Positions 47,593 to 56,057 of a DNA stretch of 64,000 bases are shown piece after piece. Location of the stretch: positions 124,001-188,000 of the forward strand of contig NZ_SCRP01000010.1 of assembly GCF_004298475.1 (NCBI RefSeq), given 5' to 3'. The position numbers and the translations under genes are program-made. The notes under the pieces are model-generated. The model was not told the DNA's origin. It did no database searches and was given only the letters and a program-made list of their open reading frames with translations. The DNA comes from Paraburkholderia sp. (GTDB lineage: Bacteria; Pseudomonadota; Gammaproteobacteria; Burkholderiales; Burkholderiaceae). Each line of letters starts with the position of its first letter. Within the stretch, counting starts at the first letter, position 1.

Positions 47593-48063
47593 TCAGGCGG
47601 CCGCTTGCTGTTGCTTCTGCTCGGCCGCCGAGGAACACGCCACAAGAATGCTGCAGGACACGCGGTCGAGCAGCGGCGTGTTGCCCGCGCCCATCCACCA
47701 GCGCGAAAGCCCGGTGCGGCAGCGATGGCCGACCACCACCAGATCCACCTGCAGTTCGTTGGCGAGATTCGCGATCTCGTCGATCGGATGCCCGAAAGCG
47801 AAATGGCCCTGCGCACGCACGCCGCGCTCGGTCAGCCAGTCCACGCCCTCCTGAAGAATTTCGCGCGCGGTCTCTTCGAAACGGCCGCAGGCCACGTCGG
47901 TCAGGAGGCCGGCGCTCTGGGCAATCGTCGAGCGCATGTCGACGACCGACAGCAGGTGTGTTTCAGCATGCAGGTCCAGCGCCAGATCCGCGCCGCAGCG
48001 CAGCGCCTTGCGGCCTTCGCGCGAGCCGTCATAACAAAGCAGGATTTTCTTGTAGCTCGCCAT
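47593..48063 (-). CDS. Universal stress protein (UspA family)
   Basis: This 156-residue protein begins MASYKKILLCYDGSREGRKALRCGADLAL and has the nucleotide-loop region VVVGHRCRTGLSRWWMGAGNTPLLDRVSCSILVA. The G-x2-G-x9-G-(S/T) ATP motif is altered (RTGLSRWWMGAGNT). A poly-Gln/Ala tail (EQKQQQAAA) ends the protein. It is likely a cytosolic stress protein of unspecified role. Confidence 0.88.
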   Translation of the reverse strand: MASYKKILLCYDGSREGRKALRCGADLALDLHAETHLLSVVDMRSTIAQSAGLLTDVACGRFEETAREILQEGVDWLTERGVRAQGHFAFGHPIDEIANLANELQVDLVVVGHRCRTGLSRWWMGAGNTPLLDRVSCSILVACSSAAEQKQQQAAA

Positions 48064-48298
48064 GATGGTTTCTCCCCGGCCCGCACAGATCGCGCGCCGT
48101 GCAATCCCATCATGCTGCGCCGCAATTGCACATGCAAGGGCTGGAAAACGCCAGGTCCGGCCCCGTCGTGCATGCGCGCCCTGCACCGCCGCCCAGGCAC
48201 GCGCGACGCGACGCGGTTCGCCGCCTGCCGCCTGCGCGGCAATGTTCTAGAATAGGCCGCCTCACCGTGCGCCACGCGCGCGCCGCTTCCATCGATTC

Positions 48299-49228
48299 AT
48301 GCTCCTACGGTCCATGCCCGCACCCGCCATCGAATTCGAGCAGGTCATCAAACACTACGGAGACAGGACAGTCGTTAATGGCCTGTCGTTCCACGTCGTC
48401 CCCGGCGAGTGCTTTGGACTCCTCGGCCCCAACGGCGCAGGCAAGACAACGACGCTGCGCATGCTGCTCGGCATCGTCGCGCCCGATGCCGGGCGCATCA
48501 GCCTGTGCGGCGAGCCGGTGCCTGCACGGGCGCGCCACGCCCGCACGCGCGTGGGCGTCGTGCCGCAGTTCGACAACCTCGACCCCGATTTCACCGTCCG
48601 CGAAAACCTGCTCGTGTTCGGGCGCTACTTCGGGTTATCCGCGAGCGAGACGCGTGCGCTCGTTGCGCCGCTGCTCGAATTCGCACGCCTCGAGAGCAAG
48701 GCGGATGCGCGCGTCGGCGAGCTGTCGGGCGGCATGCGGCGACGCCTCACGCTCGCCCGCGCGCTCGTCAACGACCCCGACGTGCTCGTCATGGACGAAC
48801 CGACCACAGGCCTCGACCCGCAGGCGCGCCACCTGATCTGGGAGCGTCTGCGCTCGCTGCTTGCGCGCGGCAAGACGATTCTGCTCACGACGCATTTCAT
48901 GGAGGAAGCCGAACGGCTCTGCAACCGCGTGTGCGTGATCGAGGAAGGCCGCAAGATTGCGGAAGGCGCGCCGCATGCGCTGATTCAGTCGGAGATCGGC
49001 TACGACGTGGTCGAGGTTTACGGCCCCGATCCAGCCGCGCTGCGCGACGAGCTGGCGCCCTTTGCCGAACGGACGGAGATCAGCGGCGAGACGCTCTTTT
49101 GCTACGTCGAAGATCCGCAGCCGATTCATCAGCGGCTGCGCCATCGCGCGGACCTGCGTTACCTGCACCGGCCCGCCAATCTCGAAGACGTGTTTCTGCG
49201 GCTGACCGGCCGCGAGATGCAGGACTGA
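48299..49228 (+). CDS. NodI-like ABC transporter ATP-binding protein
   Basis: This 309-residue ATPase has Walker [11 protein letters not shown], signature [20 protein letters not shown], Walker [13 protein letters not shown] and H-loop [13 protein letters not shown]. The C-terminal extension ([30 protein letters not shown]) is the NodI/DrrA type. An alternative ATG lies 15 bases downstream at 48314, and neither has a strong ribosome site. With the next gene it forms an ABC-2 exporter; a nodulation role should not be assumed. Confidence 0.87.
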   Translation: MLLRSMPAPAIEFEQVIKHYGDRTVVNGLSFHVVPGECFGLLGPNGAGKTTTLRMLLGIVAPDAGRISLCGEPVPARARHARTRVGVVPQFDNLDPDFTVRENLLVFGRYFGLSASETRALVAPLLEFARLESKADARVGELSGGMRRRLTLARALVNDPDVLVMDEPTTGLDPQARHLIWERLRSLLARGKTILLTTHFMEEAERLCNRVCVIEEGRKIAEGAPHALIQSEIGYDVVEVYGPDPAALRDELAPFAERTEISGETLFCYVEDPQPIHQRLRHRADLRYLHRPANLEDVFLRLTGREMQD

Positions 49229-49313
49229 CAGCGGCAGGACGAACAGCGGCACGACGACCCGCCACAGAACTAACCGCAACGACGAAACCCGGCAGCCCCA
49301 CTCACAGGACATC

Positions 49314-50150
49314 ATGGACGCACGCACCGAAAAGGCGCCGCCAGCGCACCCCGCCAGCACGCCGCAGCGCGAGCCGCGCGCGGCGTTGCCGTCGAGCGCA
49401 ACGCACTGGATCGCGGTCTGGCGGCGCAACTATCTCGTGTGGCGCAAGCTCGCAATCGCATCGATGTTCGGCAATCTCGCCGATCCGATGATCTATCTGT
49501 TCGGCCTCGGTTTCGGACTCGGGCTGATGGTCGGGCACGTCGACGGCGTCTCGTACATCGCGTTTCTCGCGGCGGGCACGGTTTCGTCGTCGGTGATGAT
49601 GTCGGCGAGCTTCGAGTCGATGTATTCGGGCTTCTCGCGCATGCACGTCCAGCGCACCTGGGAAGCGATCATGCATACGCCGCTCTCGCTCGGCGACATC
49701 GTGCTCGGCGAGATCGTGTGGGCCGCAAGCAAATCGATGCTCTCGGGCGCGGCGATCATGCTCGTGGCGGGCGCGCTCGGCTATGCGAACTTTCCGTCGA
49801 TGCTGCTCGCGCTGCCCGTGATCGCGCTCGCCGGACTCGCGTTCGCCAGCTGCGCGATGATCGTGACGGCACTCGCGCCGTCATACGATTTCTTCATGTT
49901 TTATCAGACGCTCGTGCTTACGCCGATGCTGCTGCTCTCAGGCGTGTTCTTCCCGATCACGCAACTGCCTGCGGCCGCACAACACGTCACGCTGATGCTG
50001 CCGCTTGCGCACGCGGTCGAACTGATTCGTCCGGCGATGCTCGGGCGCCCCATCGAACACGCGGGGCTCCATCTGTTCGTACTGGCTTTCTACGTGGCGG
50101 TGCCGTTCGCGATTGCAACGGTGCTGTTTCGCCGGCGCATGATGCGCTGA
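49314..50150 (+). CDS. NodJ-like ABC-2 transporter permease
   Basis: This 278-residue permease has six membrane segments and NodJ-type sequence: [52 protein letters not shown] and a final [17 protein letters not shown]. It partners the upstream ATPase in exporting a lipid-linked or oligosaccharide substrate, which is not defined here. Confidence 0.88.
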   Translation: MDARTEKAPPAHPASTPQREPRAALPSSATHWIAVWRRNYLVWRKLAIASMFGNLADPMIYLFGLGFGLGLMVGHVDGVSYIAFLAAGTVSSSVMMSASFESMYSGFSRMHVQRTWEAIMHTPLSLGDIVLGEIVWAASKSMLSGAAIMLVAGALGYANFPSMLLALPVIALAGLAFASCAMIVTALAPSYDFFMFYQTLVLTPMLLLSGVFFPITQLPAAAQHVTLMLPLAHAVELIRPAMLGRPIEHAGLHLFVLAFYVAVPFAIATVLFRRRMMR

Positions 50151-50202
50151 AGACGCGGGCGGCGGCGGAAAGCGCACCCGCGAAGCCGAAAAACCCGGCG
50201 AG

Positions 50203-50625
50203 TCACTCTTCGTCGTCGCCCCAGGGAATGTCCACGTCGGAGATGAATGCGACCGTCGCAAAGGGACCGCCTTCGTGCCGGCCGAGCTTGCCGTCAGCGC
50301 GATGCCACTCGACCCGGAACGTCGTCACTGCGGCGTCCGCGAAGAGATACACGGTGCGGACTTCCTCGGGATCCGAATCCTCGACCGGACCGTCGAGCGA
50401 CACCAGCAATTGCTGCGGCCACAAACCGTCGGCGGGATCGTAGATGCGGTCGGCTTCGGGGATCAACGTGTCGGCCTCGACGCCGATCGTCGCCGACGCC
50501 TCCACGATCATCTTGCCGAGCGCCCGCAATACGGCTGTCGCACGTGCCGAGTTGGCCTGCCGGATGGCGAGGTCGCCGCGCGTCAGAGCTTGTTCGAGTT
50601 TCGGGTTCGTCTTCTGCTGAGCCAT
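50203..50625 (-). CDS. Hypothetical cytosolic protein
   Basis: This 140-residue acidic protein has no signal peptide or membrane helix and no domain I recognise. It begins MAQQKTNPKLEQALTRGDLAIRQAN, contains VYLFADAAVTTFRVEWHRADGKLG and ends in an acidic DVDIPWGDDEE. The ATG at 50625 is chosen from composition. An 11-bp repeat array lies 62 bases upstream of it. Confidence 0.65.
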   Translation of the reverse strand: MAQQKTNPKLEQALTRGDLAIRQANSARATAVLRALGKMIVEASATIGVEADTLIPEADRIYDPADGLWPQQLLVSLDGPVEDSDPEEVRTVYLFADAAVTTFRVEWHRADGKLGRHEGGPFATVAFISDVDIPWGDDEE

Positions 50626-50687
50626 ACTGTTTTCCGGGCCGCGGCCCTCTCCTGTGCACACGAACGCGCCAGCGTCCGCGATTCGTG

Positions 50688-50742
50688 CCTGGTTGATGCC
50701 TGATCCATGCCTGATTGATGCCTGGTTGATGCCTGGTTCATG
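50688..50742. repeat. 11-bp tandem repeat, 5 units
   Basis: Five exact-length 11-mers CCTGGTTGATG, CCTGATCCATG, CCTGATTGATG, CCTGGTTGATG and CCTGGTTCATG lie in the spacer between two minus-strand genes. The period is close to one helical turn. Confidence 0.85.
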
Positions 50743-50819
50743 CGCCGCGCCAATGCCGAATGGCGAGCGTGGCGCAAAACCCGTTCAATCGCTCTGGCGT
50801 GCCACGACGGCAAACGCCT

Positions 50820-51881
50820 TCAAAATCCGAGCGCGACCGCCGCGTAGCCCGCAGCGATGCCGAACAGCACCACCACCGCCGCGACGAGCGCGAGCACGCG
50901 CGGACGGAACGAGCCCGCCAGCATCGCGAGCGACGGCACGCTCACGGGCGGCAGCGTCATCAGCAGCGCGCCTGCGGGGCCGACACCGATGCCGAGTACG
51001 AGCATCGCCTGGATGATCGGCACCTCGCCTGCCGTCGGGATCACGAACAGCATGCCCGCCACCGCGAAGGCGACGATCCAGCCGAGGCTGCTCGTCACCT
51101 CCGGGCTGATATGCGGAAAAAGCCAGGCGCGCGCCGCGCCGAGCAGCAGCACGAGCACGATGTATTCGGGGATGAGCCGCACCGTCATGCGCACGAACAG
51201 CTGCGCCCAACGCACGAACATGTTGCCGCTGCCCGCCTGCTGGGATGTGAGTTGGGCAAGACGATCGTCGGCGGCCGGCGCTTCTTCCTTCGTCGAGAGC
51301 CGGTTCGCGAGCCAGCCCAGCCCGAACACCATCGTCACGCCGAGCACGAGCCGCAACAGGCTCCACTGCCAGCCGAGCACGAACCCCATGAACACGAGCG
51401 TGGCGGGATTGAGCACCGAGTTGCCGAGCCAGAATGCAATCGCGCTACCCACCGAAGCATGGCGTGCCCGCAATCCGGCCACGACGGGTGCAGCGCAGCA
51501 GGTGCACATCATGCCGGGCACGGCGAGCAGCCCGCCCGCGGCTACGCTACCGAAGCTGTGCCGGCCGAGCACGCGCGCAACCCACTGCGGCGGCAGCAGC
51601 GCCTGGACGGCCGAGCCGAGCAGCAGCCCCAGCACCATCGCCTGCCAGATCGCCTTGCCGTAGGTCCACGCGTAATCGAGCGCGGCGGAAAGCGACGGCG
51701 CGGGCGCGTTCGCTTCGGTCCCCATCAGGATGGAGTGGCCGATCGAGTGCGTCGCCTCGGCTGTGAATGCGCGGTGATAGTACGGAAACCATTTGACGTA
51801 AAAGAGACCAACGATCGCCAACAAGATAAAAAGGCGCCAGCCGTACGAGGGCGTGGCCTGCGTTTCGCGTGCGGTCGTCAT
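50820..51881 (-). CDS. YraQ/DUF318-like permease
   Basis: This 353-residue membrane protein has about eight helices and the DUF318 duplication: AVPGMMCTCCAAPVVAGLRARHASVGSAIAFWLGNSVLNP in the first half and PTAGEVPIIQAMLVLGIGVGPAGALLMTLPPVS in the second. The CTCC motif is typical. Family members are putative permeases tied to metal, arsenic or redox stress; the substrate is unknown. The ATG at 51881 gives MTTARETQAT. Confidence 0.88.
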   Translation of the reverse strand: MTTARETQATPSYGWRLFILLAIVGLFYVKWFPYYHRAFTAEATHSIGHSILMGTEANAPAPSLSAALDYAWTYGKAIWQAMVLGLLLGSAVQALLPPQWVARVLGRHSFGSVAAGGLLAVPGMMCTCCAAPVVAGLRARHASVGSAIAFWLGNSVLNPATLVFMGFVLGWQWSLLRLVLGVTMVFGLGWLANRLSTKEEAPAADDRLAQLTSQQAGSGNMFVRWAQLFVRMTVRLIPEYIVLVLLLGAARAWLFPHISPEVTSSLGWIVAFAVAGMLFVIPTAGEVPIIQAMLVLGIGVGPAGALLMTLPPVSVPSLAMLAGSFRPRVLALVAAVVVLFGIAAGYAAVALGF

Positions 51882-52049
51882 TGCGAGAATTCTCCGAGAA
51901 AATGCGTGCGGGCGCCGGGGCTTCTTCTTTGATGCGGCCCCGAAGCGCAAGCTGGATCGTAGTGTATGGATCACGATTCGCCAACGGCTTTCGCCGCGAT
52001 CCGCAAGAATACACGCGCCGCCGCCGCCGTTGTGGCGGCGCGCGGCGTA

Positions 52050-52078
52050 GTGCCCTGTGTCGTGCCCTGTGTCGTGCC
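52050..52078. repeat. 12-bp tandem repeat downstream of the aldo/keto reductase
   Basis: GTGCCCTGTGTC occurs twice in tandem (52050-52073) followed by a partial GTGCC, ending just before the reductase stop codon. Confidence 0.7.
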
Positions 52079-52082
52079 GAGG

Positions 52083-53135
52083 TTACGGCGCGGGATTGGG
52101 CTGCAGCGCGTGAAGCGCGTCGGTCTGGGCGAGCACCTCGGGCGAGAGCTTCACGTCGATGCTGGCGATATTCTCCTTCAACTGCGCCATCGACGTCGCG
52201 CCGATCAGATTGCTCGTCACGAACGGCCGGCTATTGACGAAGGCAAGCGCGAACTGCGCGGGCGTGATGTCATGCTCCTTCGCGAGCGCCACGTAGCGCG
52301 ACGTGGCCGCAACGGCCTGCGGATTGCTGTAGCGCGCGAAGCGCTCGAACTTCGTGATGCGCGCACCTTCCGGCCTCGCCCCGCCCTCGTACTTGCCGGA
52401 GAGCCAGCCGAACGCGAGCGGCGAATACGCAAGCAGGCCGACGCCTTCATGATGCGTGAACTCCGAAAGCCCGGTTTCGTACGTGCGGTTCAGGAGGCTG
52501 TACGGATTCTGGATGCTGACGATACGCGGCAGGCCGAGCTTTTCTGCGGCCCGCAGAAATTGCGCGACGCCCCACGGCGTCTCGTTCGACACGCCGATGT
52601 GACGCACCTTGCCCGCCTTCACGAAGTCGGCGAGCACCGAAAGCGTCTCCTCGATCGGCACGGTGTACGCATCGTCGATCCACGGATACGCGTTGCGGCC
52701 GAACGTCATCGTGCTGCGATCGGGCCAATGCAGCTGGTAAAGGTCGACGTAATCGGTCTGCAGGCGTTTCAGGCTGCCGTCGAGCGCCTCAGTGAGATTC
52801 TTGCGGTCGAACTGGTTCGTTTCACCGCGAATATGGCGCGGATTGTGCGGCTGCCGCGCCGGCCCGGCGATCTTCGTTGCCAGCACGATGCGCTCGCGCA
52901 CTGCCGGATGTTTCGCAAGCCACGTGCCGATATAGCGCTCGGTCAAACCCTGTGTCTCGGCGCGCGGCGGCACGGGGTACATCTCCGCCGCGTCGATCAG
53001 CGTGACGCCGTGATCGAGCGCGTAGTCGATCTGTTCGTGCGCATCGCGCTCCGTGTTCTGCTCGCCCCACGTCATGGTGCCAAGGCCGATCAGGCTGACC
53101 TGGACGTTCGTGTCTCCGAGAGTGCGGTATTCCAT
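52083..53135 (-). CDS. tas: Tas-like aldo/keto reductase
   Basis: This 350-residue NADPH-dependent oxidoreductase follows E. coli Tas: MEYRTLGDTNVQVSLIGLGTMTWGEQNTERDAHEQIDYA, catalytic Asp-Tyr in LIDAAEMYPVPP, Lys in VLATKIAGP and His in YQLHWPD. The AKR cofactor segment (PFVTSNLIGATSMAQLKENI) is near the C-terminus. It probably reduces aldehydes; the substrate is undefined. Confidence 0.92.
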   Translation of the reverse strand: MEYRTLGDTNVQVSLIGLGTMTWGEQNTERDAHEQIDYALDHGVTLIDAAEMYPVPPRAETQGLTERYIGTWLAKHPAVRERIVLATKIAGPARQPHNPRHIRGETNQFDRKNLTEALDGSLKRLQTDYVDLYQLHWPDRSTMTFGRNAYPWIDDAYTVPIEETLSVLADFVKAGKVRHIGVSNETPWGVAQFLRAAEKLGLPRIVSIQNPYSLLNRTYETGLSEFTHHEGVGLLAYSPLAFGWLSGKYEGGARPEGARITKFERFARYSNPQAVAATSRYVALAKEHDITPAQFALAFVNSRPFVTSNLIGATSMAQLKENIASIDVKLSPEVLAQTDALHALQPNPAP

Positions 53136-53251
53136 TGAAGCGTCATTCCATCGTGAGTTGGGGGTGAGCGCGAAACTACCACGTCGCAGCGGATTTTTCA
53201 GGGGACCGGCCTGCCGCGTCAGCCGCCGTGGATGGTCTTGTCATAACGCGC

Positions 53252-53284
53252 AAAAAAGCCGGACCCGGCATGACCGGCCCGGCT
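53252..53284 (-). terminator. Orphan minus-strand terminator
   Basis: Read on the minus strand, AGCCGG pairs with CCGGCT around an inner CCGG/CCGG stem and is followed by six T residues. No intact gene ends immediately before it. Confidence 0.7.
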
Positions 53285-53316
53285 ATGCGCGGCATACGCT
53301 GCGGCGAGGCGACCTT

Positions 53317-53376
53317 AATGGCGACCTGAACGGTGACGTTAATGGCGGCCTGAACGGCGGCCTGCATGGTGACCTG
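53317..53376. repeat. 12-bp tandem repeat, 5 units
   Basis: Five 12-mers AATGGCGACCTG, AACGGTGACGTT, AATGGCGGCCTG, AACGGCGGCCTG and CATGGTGACCTG. If translated on the plus strand they give NGDL-type tetrapeptides, but no credible gene contains them. Confidence 0.85.
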
Positions 53377-53392
53377 AGGCACCGAGGGCCAG

Positions 53393-53491
53393 TTACGGCC
53401 CGACGCGCTCCACGACCCAGTTCTAGCTGCGCACGAGGTAATACTGCCCTGCGATGCCGCCCCAGTGACGGCCGCGCGGCGGCGACTGCAG
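53393..53491 (-). pseudogene. Possible C-terminal remnant of a small exported protein
   Basis: On the minus strand the frame reads PPRGRHWGGIAGQYYLVRS, then an in-frame TAG (53425-53423), then NWVVERVGP and TAA. The aromatic, strand-like pattern resembles the end of small RcnB-like periplasmic proteins. The orphan terminator lies downstream. Identity is tentative. Confidence 0.3.
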
Positions 53492-53573
53492 CGCGCCCGC
53501 GCAGTGCAAAATGCCGAAGTCCGCAGACGTGCCAGAATCGGGCACGCCCGACAACGAGACAGGAGATCACGCG

Positions 53574-53816
53574 ATGGAAAACCAGCGCGCCTATGAGTAC
53601 AGGGGTTTCGACATGATCGCGGGCGTCGATGGCGACCACGAGCACGGCTTTTTCATCTCGTCCCAGAGGATCCGCAGTCTGACCGAAGATCTGACCGCCG
53701 AGGTGCCGATCGACGGCATCGCCGCCGGACGCTTCCGGCACCAGGACAACGCGTTCGACGCATCGTTCGACCGGATGCGCGATGCCATCGACAAGCAGGT
53801 AACCACTCACCACTAA
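53574..53816 (+). CDS. Small hypothetical protein with YRGFD motif
   Basis: This 80-residue protein begins MENQRAYEYRGFDMIAGVDGDHEHGFFIS. AGGAGA lies 7 bases before the ATG at 53574. Codon composition and the ribosome site support a real gene. It shares length and a Y-(R/K)-G-(F/Y)-D motif with the 80-residue product at 58135-58377. No function is known. Confidence 0.75.
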   Translation: MENQRAYEYRGFDMIAGVDGDHEHGFFISSQRIRSLTEDLTAEVPIDGIAAGRFRHQDNAFDASFDRMRDAIDKQVTTHH

Positions 53817-53861
53817 CCCGCCAAAACGCTCAAACCTGGTCCACCGGACGGACAAAACGAA

Positions 53862-53890
53862 ACGCCGGGTGTCTTGTGGACACCCGGCGT
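53862..53890 (-). terminator. Terminator between the YRGFD gene and the small exported protein gene
   Basis: A perfect 12-bp stem (ACGCCGGGTGTC with GACACCCGGCGT) has loop TTGTG. On the minus strand it is followed by TTTCGTTTTG. It lies between convergent genes. Confidence 0.85.
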
Positions 53891-53949
53891 ATGCGCCGCC
53901 CAGACAGTCGGACTGTGAAGCAGGGGCGGCGAAGCAGGTCCGGCTTGGC

Positions 53950-54216
53950 TTAGTGGCCGAAGTACGTCGAACGCGGGCCGGCCTTGTCGTGGCTGCCCGA
54001 CTGCGACAGCGTGGTGTCGACCCCGCCGTAGGCCGCGCCGTTCGCTTCTTGTGCACGCTCAGCCGCAACGGTCTGGGCGCTCATGCCGTGCTGCGAAGCC
54101 GGCGCGCCGACTTCCGGACGGTAGAACGGCGCCGGGCCATAGCCGCTGGCGAACGCCGGAGCAGCGATAGAAGCGGAAGCTGCGACCAGCAGCGCGGCGA
54201 TCAGTTTGGTCTTCAT
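53950..54216 (-). CDS. Small exported hypothetical protein
   Basis: This 88-residue protein has a clear signal peptide (MKTKLIAALLVAASASIAAPAFA) and a Gly/Ala/Ser-rich mature part (SGYGPAPFYRPEVGAPASQHGMSAQTVAAERAQEANG ending RSTYFGH). It resembles the DUF4148-type small periplasmic proteins common in Burkholderia only in general layout. A good ribosome site (GGAG) and the terminator downstream support expression. Confidence 0.75.
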   Translation of the reverse strand: MKTKLIAALLVAASASIAAPAFASGYGPAPFYRPEVGAPASQHGMSAQTVAAERAQEANGAAYGGVDTTLSQSGSHDKAGPRSTYFGH

Positions 54217-54601
54217 GGTGGACTCCAATATCAGGTTCGGTTGCGTTTCCGGGAGGCGCCGCACCTGGGAGGTCATGAACCCATGAGCCGCGTCAACGAG
54301 ACCTAGTGTATACACCTACTATCAGAAAATAATGACGATCAAACGAATTTACTATTCTGAATTCCGAAACAATTCTGTCAGCCAATCCTGGCGCGGCTGA
54401 GCCACGAACAGACCCTAATACGACCCGCAAAAAAAACTTTTCACGACGCACGAATGGTCGCCAGGAATACATAAGTACAAGAGGGTTTCTCCGCGGCTCG
54501 CGCACGCCGAAAACGCACTGCGCTGCTTTGCGCGGTGCGCAACGCGCCTGGACGCGTGAGTTAAAATGCGAGGTTGTTCCACGCCAGCCGTCCGCCTTCC
54601 C
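54217..54601. other. AT-rich divergent promoter region
   Basis: This 385-base gap between the small exported protein gene (minus) and dusA (plus) includes a stretch (54300-54480) much richer in A+T than its surroundings. It holds a GTATAC palindrome near 54307 that could be the minus-strand -10 region and TTAAAAT near 54560 before dusA. No gene is seen. Confidence 0.5.
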
Positions 54602-55627
54602 ATGTCCGCCAACCGTATTGCCAGCCCCCGTCGCGTATGCGTCGCGCCGATGCTCGACTGGACCGATCGTCACTGCCGCTCGCTGCACCGTTTCATCTCC
54701 CGGCACACGTGGCTGTACACGGAGATGGTGACGACGGGTGCCCTGCTCCACGGCGACGTGCCACGCCATCTCGCGTTCACGCCGGCCGAAGCGCCGGTGG
54801 CGCTTCAGTTGGGCGGCAGCGAGCCGGACGACCTGGCGCGCGCGGCGAAGCTCGGCGAACAGTGGGGCTACGACGAAATCAATCTGAACTGCGGCTGCCC
54901 GTCCGAGCGCGTACAGCGTGGCGCATTCGGCGCATGCCTGATGAACGAGCCGCAACTGGTGGCCGACTGCGTGAAGGCGATGCGCGACGCCGTCTCGGTG
55001 CCGGTGACCGTCAAACACCGCATCGGCGTGGATAGCGTCGAGGCGTATTCGTTCGTGCGCGACTTTGTCGGCGCGGTGGCGGACTCCGGCTGCGACGTGT
55101 TCGTCGTCCACGCGCGCAACGCGATTCTCAAGGGCCTGAGCCCGAAGGAAAACCGCGAGATCCCGCCGCTCAAGTACGACTACGCGTACCAGCTCAAGCG
55201 CGATTTCCCGCAGCTTGAGATCGTCATCAACGGCGGCATCAAGACGCTCGACGAAGTCGAGGCGCACCTTGCCCATGTCGACGGCGTGATGCTCGGCCGC
55301 GAGGCGTATCACAACCCGTACCTGCTGGCCGATGTCGACGCGCGCTTCTACGGCGCGGCCGAACCTGTGCCCACGCGCGAAGCGATCGAAGCGAAGCTGA
55401 TCGACTACTGCGCACACGAGATTGCGCGCGGAACGTATCTGGGTGCGATATCGCGCCACGCGCTCGGGCTGTATCGCGGCGTTGCGGGCGCGCGTGGCTG
55501 GCGACGCGTGCTGTCAGACAGCCGCAAGCTCGCGAAGGCGGATCTGGCAATCTTCGACGAAGCGCGCCAGGAACTGCGCGCGACTTTCGCAGCGTCCGCG
55601 GAAATGTCTGCCGAAATATTTGACTGA
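54602..55627 (+). CDS. dusA: tRNA-dihydrouridine(20/20a) synthase DusA
   Basis: This 341-residue FMN enzyme reduces U20/U20a in the tRNA D-loop. It shows RVCVAPMLDWTDRHCRSLHRF, the catalytic Cys in INLNCGCPSERVQRGAFGACLM, VKHRIGVD and the FMN-phosphate segment INGGIKTLDEVEAHL ... GVMLGREAYHNP. The ATG at 54602 (MSANRIASPRR) is preferred to one 12 codons upstream. A tRNA-His gene follows 91 bases later. Confidence 0.96.
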   Translation: MSANRIASPRRVCVAPMLDWTDRHCRSLHRFISRHTWLYTEMVTTGALLHGDVPRHLAFTPAEAPVALQLGGSEPDDLARAAKLGEQWGYDEINLNCGCPSERVQRGAFGACLMNEPQLVADCVKAMRDAVSVPVTVKHRIGVDSVEAYSFVRDFVGAVADSGCDVFVVHARNAILKGLSPKENREIPPLKYDYAYQLKRDFPQLEIVINGGIKTLDEVEAHLAHVDGVMLGREAYHNPYLLADVDARFYGAAEPVPTREAIEAKLIDYCAHEIARGTYLGAISRHALGLYRGVAGARGWRRVLSDSRKLAKADLAIFDEARQELRATFAASAEMSAEIFD

Positions 55628-55656
55628 GGGACTAGGCAAGCGTAATAGGGTGTGTA

Positions 55657-55662
55657 TATAAT
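55657..55662 (+). promoter_or_regulatory. Candidate -10 element of tRNA-His
   Basis: TATAAT lies 57 bases upstream of the tRNA within an AT-rich run (TGTGTATATAATC). The nearest good -35 (TTGACT, 55620-55625) is too far away, so the promoter is only half recognised. Confidence 0.45.
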
Positions 55663-55718
55663 CTTTCTTCTCGATTGCCGCTGAAGTTTTTGAAGCGTGA
55701 TCGCAAAAGTTTTGCAGT

Positions 55719-55795
55719 GGTGGCTGTAGCTCAGTTGGTAGAGTCCAGGATTGTGATTCCTGTCGTCGTGGGTTCGAGTCCCATCAGCCACCCCA
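55719..55795 (+). tRNA. tRNA-His (anticodon GTG)
   Basis: The cloverleaf is complete: an 8-bp acceptor stem GGTGGCTG/CAGCCACC including the tRNA-His-specific G-1:C73 pair, D-arm GCTC/GAGT, anticodon loop TTGTGAT, T-arm GTGGG/CCCAT-type with TTCGAGT, and an encoded CCA end. Confidence 0.97.
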
Positions 55796-55810
55796 GAGAA
55801 TTTAAACAAA

Positions 55811-55839
55811 AAGCCCAGCCCTCACCGGTTGGGCTTTTT
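55811..55839 (+). terminator. Terminator of tRNA-His
   Basis: The stem AAGCCCAGCC/GGTTGGGCTT (one G-T wobble) has a six-base loop and is followed by TTT. It begins 16 bases after the tRNA. Confidence 0.88.
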
Positions 55840-56057
55840 GTTTTCTGGAATTCGTGCAGGTGCTGCGTGGGCATTTCCCGCAGCCATCGGCGCGCAGCGT
55901 CTCTACACGCCTGCCCCCAAGTCGTGGATTGTCGCGTTACGTGTGAAACGGCGGCGACAGCAATCGCGTACCCGAATCGCGTCACCACCGAACCTTAATC
56001 AACGCGCCCGCATCCACGCAGTCAGCTTGACGCCCGCAGCCCCCCCCTCCCCACGCA

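Larger units (their letters stand above)
53136..53573. other. Intergenic region with decayed gene, terminator and 12-bp repeats
   Basis: This 438-base gap contains, from left to right, a minus-strand terminator (53252-53284), a 12-bp tandem array (53317-53376) and a short protein-like remnant on the minus strand (53393-53491). No intact gene is supported. Confidence 0.55.

Noticed and set aside
48299..50150. Nodulation factor exporter
   Set aside because: NodI/NodJ-like ABC pairs are widespread in Burkholderiaceae and no nod genes are present, so a symbiotic role is not supported.
50688..50742. CRISPR-like repeat array
   Set aside because: The units are 11 bp with no spacers and there are no cas genes; it is a simple tandem repeat.
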